Assembly: GCA_903938815.1 (NCBI GenBank)
Contig: CAJAES010000122.1
Span: 1-64,000, forward strand
Length of the DNA stretch: 64,000 nucleotides
Direction: 5' to 3'
From: an uncultured beta proteobacterium
GTDB taxonomy: Bacteria; Pseudomonadota; Gammaproteobacteria; Burkholderiales; Burkholderiaceae_C
Each line of letters opens with the position of its first letter. Within the stretch, counting starts at the first letter, position 1. Below the pieces are notes generated by a model that was given only the letters and a program-made list of their open reading frames with translations, was not told the origin of the DNA and searched no databases. A program made the translations under genes and the position numbers. This document shows positions 62,464-64,000 of the stretch, piece after piece.

Positions 62464-63099
62464 ATGCCGAGAAAGCAAATCACGACCGCCCGAATCGATG
62501 AACCCGAGGATTTCGTCGGTACCAAGGAAGCGGCGTTGATCCTCGGGGTATCGATTTCGACCGTTCAGAAGCTGGTGGACTCCGGCGTCATCCGGGCGTG
62601 GCGGACCAACGGCGGCCACCGCCGGCTGGCGCTGGCCTCCCTGAAACAGGCGGCGATCGGGCTGAGCGGGGACACCACCGGGCCGCGGGCGCGGGCCGCA
62701 GCGTCGACGTCGAATTCCGGCCAGTTGCGCGTGCTGGTCGTCGAGGACAACGCCGTCGTCACCAAGTCGATCGCGAAGATGCTGTCGGCCTACGAGCCGC
62801 GGCTGAGGGCCAGCTACGCCAAGGATGCCGCCGAGGCCCTGCTGATGTGCGCCGAGATCCAGCCCGATCTCATCATCACCGATCTGGTCATGGAGCCATT
62901 CGACGGCTTCCACCTGGTGCGGGTCATCAGGAGCTCCGAGCGCCTGCGCCACGTGAGCATCGTGGTGGTCACGGGCATGAGCGCCAAGGACATGGCCGAC
63001 CGCGGTGGCCTCGACCCGGACATCCTCGTCTACCGCAAGCCGCTTTCCAGCGATCGGCTCTGCGGGTTCCTGGACGGCTTCCTCGCGACACGTCGCTGA
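62464..63099 (+). CDS. Response regulator with N-terminal excisionase/MerR-type HTH and C-terminal receiver
   Basis: A 211-residue protein. The N-terminus has an excisionase/BldC-like winged helix (VGTKEAALILGVSISTVQKL, VDSGVIRAWRTNGGHRRL; residues 18-55), a short linker, and then a full receiver (VLVVEDNAVV, Asp140 in LIITDLVMEPFDG, Thr in VVVTGMS, Lys in YRKPLS). This reverses the usual order of receiver then output. ATG 62464 was chosen because the frame upstream is in the intergenic gap. It is divergent from the hybrid kinases and may be their shared output. Confidence 0.85.
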   Translation: MPRKQITTARIDEPEDFVGTKEAALILGVSISTVQKLVDSGVIRAWRTNGGHRRLALASLKQAAIGLSGDTTGPRARAAASTSNSGQLRVLVVEDNAVVTKSIAKMLSAYEPRLRASYAKDAAEALLMCAEIQPDLIITDLVMEPFDGFHLVRVIRSSERLRHVSIVVVTGMSAKDMADRGGLDPDILVYRKPLSSDRLCGFLDGFLATRR

Positions 63100-63133
63100 G
63101 TATCGCGCCCGCTGGGGGCGCATGTCTCGCGGG

Positions 63134-64000
63134 TCATGCATCCACCTGCTCCTTGGCGGGCTCGTCACCCAGCGCGAACTTCACATCCAGGATCATCGGT
63201 AGCGCGGCGTCGAACGCGCGCACCACGGCTGGATCGAACTGCGTCCCGGAATTCGCGCGGATGAAGTTCACGGCAGCTTCAGTGTCCCAGGCGGCCTTGT
63301 AGGGGCGGCGGGTGGTGAGCGCATCGAAGACATCCGCCACCGCGACGATCCGGGCTTCCAGCGGAGTCGCCTCGCCGGCGAGGCCCTGCGGATATCCGCC
63401 ACCGTCGAAGCGTTCGTGGTGGCACAGCGCGATGGCGCGCGCCATGACCAGCGTGGCGGAGCCTGCGCCGCGCAGCACTGCCGCACCATAGGCTGCGTGG
63501 CGCCGCATCAGCGCCATCTCGTCGGGCTCCAGCGCGCCGGGCTTGTTGAGGATGCGGTCCGGCACGCCGATCTTGCCGATGTCGTGCAGCGGCGCGGCCA
63601 AGAGCAGCGCGTCGCGATGCGACTGCGAGCAGCCGAGCTGCTGCGCGATGCAGACCGAGTAGCGGGCCATGCGCCGCACGTGGCTGCCGGTGGTGTCGTC
63701 GCGCAGGCGGGCCAGCCGCGCAAGCACGTCGAACAGGTCCGACTCGGGCAGCCGGGCGCCAGCGTGCGTCTCGCCAGCCGGGCCCCAGGCTGCCGCGAGC
63801 GTCAGCGCCTTGCGCACGCGGCGCCGCAGTTCCTCGCCACGCAGCGGCATTTCCAGCACATCCGACGCACCCAGACCGCGCGCCTGCGCTTCGATCTCAT
63901 CGGTGATGCGGCCGGTCATCAGTATCCAGCGGATGGGGTCCTCGGGGTGCAGTGACGAGAGCGTGGCGCCGACCTCCAGACCGTCCACCAGCGGCATCTG
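63134..64000 (-). CDS. HD-GYP domain response regulator (N-terminus beyond right edge)
   Basis: At least 288 codons are in the window. The visible N-terminal part is the end of a receiver (QMPLVDGLEVGATLSS at the position of the phospho-acceptor loop, TGRITDEIEAQARGLGASDV). An HD-GYP phosphodiesterase domain follows with HDIGK and HHERFDGGGYPQGL, the full c-di-GMP hydrolase signature. It likely lowers c-di-GMP when phosphorylated. The start lies outside the window. It converges on the HTH-receiver gene. Confidence 0.9.
   Translation of the reverse strand, partial: QMPLVDGLEVGATLSSLHPEDPIRWILMTGRITDEIEAQARGLGASDVLEMPLRGEELRRRVRKALTLAAAWGPAGETHAGARLPESDLFDVLARLARLRDDTTGSHVRRMARYSVCIAQQLGCSQSHRDALLLAAPLHDIGKIGVPDRILNKPGALEPDEMALMRRHAAYGAAVLRGAGSATLVMARAIALCHHERFDGGGYPQGLAGEATPLEARIVAVADVFDALTTRRPYKAAWDTEAAVNFIRANSGTQFDPAVVRAFDAALPMILDVKFALGDEPAKEQVDA

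Overview
The window is GC-rich (roughly 70% by eye), gene-dense DNA with strong GC3 bias, many GTG/TTG starts and many ATGA start/stop overlaps. Three Bug/TctC-type periplasmic binding proteins, an imuA-imuB SOS cassette, the RIO-type bacterial kinase and the gene neighbourhoods point to a beta-proteobacterium of the order Burkholderiales, most likely Comamonadaceae. That assignment is inference from gene content. No phage, insertion sequence, CRISPR array or rRNA was found, so this looks like ordinary chromosome.

Layout. 1-5.5 kb: SOS translesion pair imuA/imuB (minus, with a textbook LexA box), an esterase, a GNAT and YchJ pair, a MoaD-like/Asp-box pair and rarD. 5.5-11.2 kb: peroxide defence, with a secreted helical protein, ahpC-ahpF, and the convergent operon rubrerythrin / CCG Fe-S oxidoreductase / DUF3501. 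11.4-14.6 kb: formamidase-like hydrolase, tRNA-Ala(CGC) with a strong terminator, EamA transporter, Bug protein. 14.8-30.3 kb: DNA-end processing, with a NERD/helicase-like protein divergent from a single overlapping operon recC-recB-recD-sbcD-sbcC. 30.5-38.6 kb: VIT/vWA protein and MerR regulator (with LexA-like sites between them), RIO kinase, FAD monooxygenase, epimerase, secreted beta-propeller/DUF11 protein. 38.6-48.1 kb: a divergent catabolic cluster (three FAD aromatic hydroxylase-like enzymes, a TPP enzyme, a ketopantoate-reductase-like enzyme, two Bug proteins, MarR) around a nested palindromic operator. 48.1-55.3 kb: a six-gene electron-transfer operon (mono-haem, di-haem and eight-haem c cytochromes, two b-type membrane proteins, an Fe-S flavoreductase) divergent from PepSY-response regulator-histidine kinase. 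55.3-64 kb: three hybrid histidine kinases and a degenerate Hpt protein in tandem, divergent from a response regulator whose DNA-binding domain is N-terminal, then an HD-GYP response regulator running off the right edge.

How they fit. The window joins three themes: DNA damage (ImuAB, RecBCD, SbcCD, NERD helicase and possibly the VIT/vWA gene under LexA), oxidative stress (AhpCF, rubrerythrin operon), and signal-controlled redox or catabolic modules. The items most worth a second look are the LexA-like sites ahead of the VIT/vWA gene, the compound MarR-type operator, the transmembrane electron conduit with its own two-component system, and the tandem hybrid-kinase array. No intergenic gap exceeds about 300 bases; the largest (about 205-265 bases, upstream of the rubrerythrin, recC/NERD, VIT/vWA and catabolic genes) are described as features or inside the neighbouring entries.
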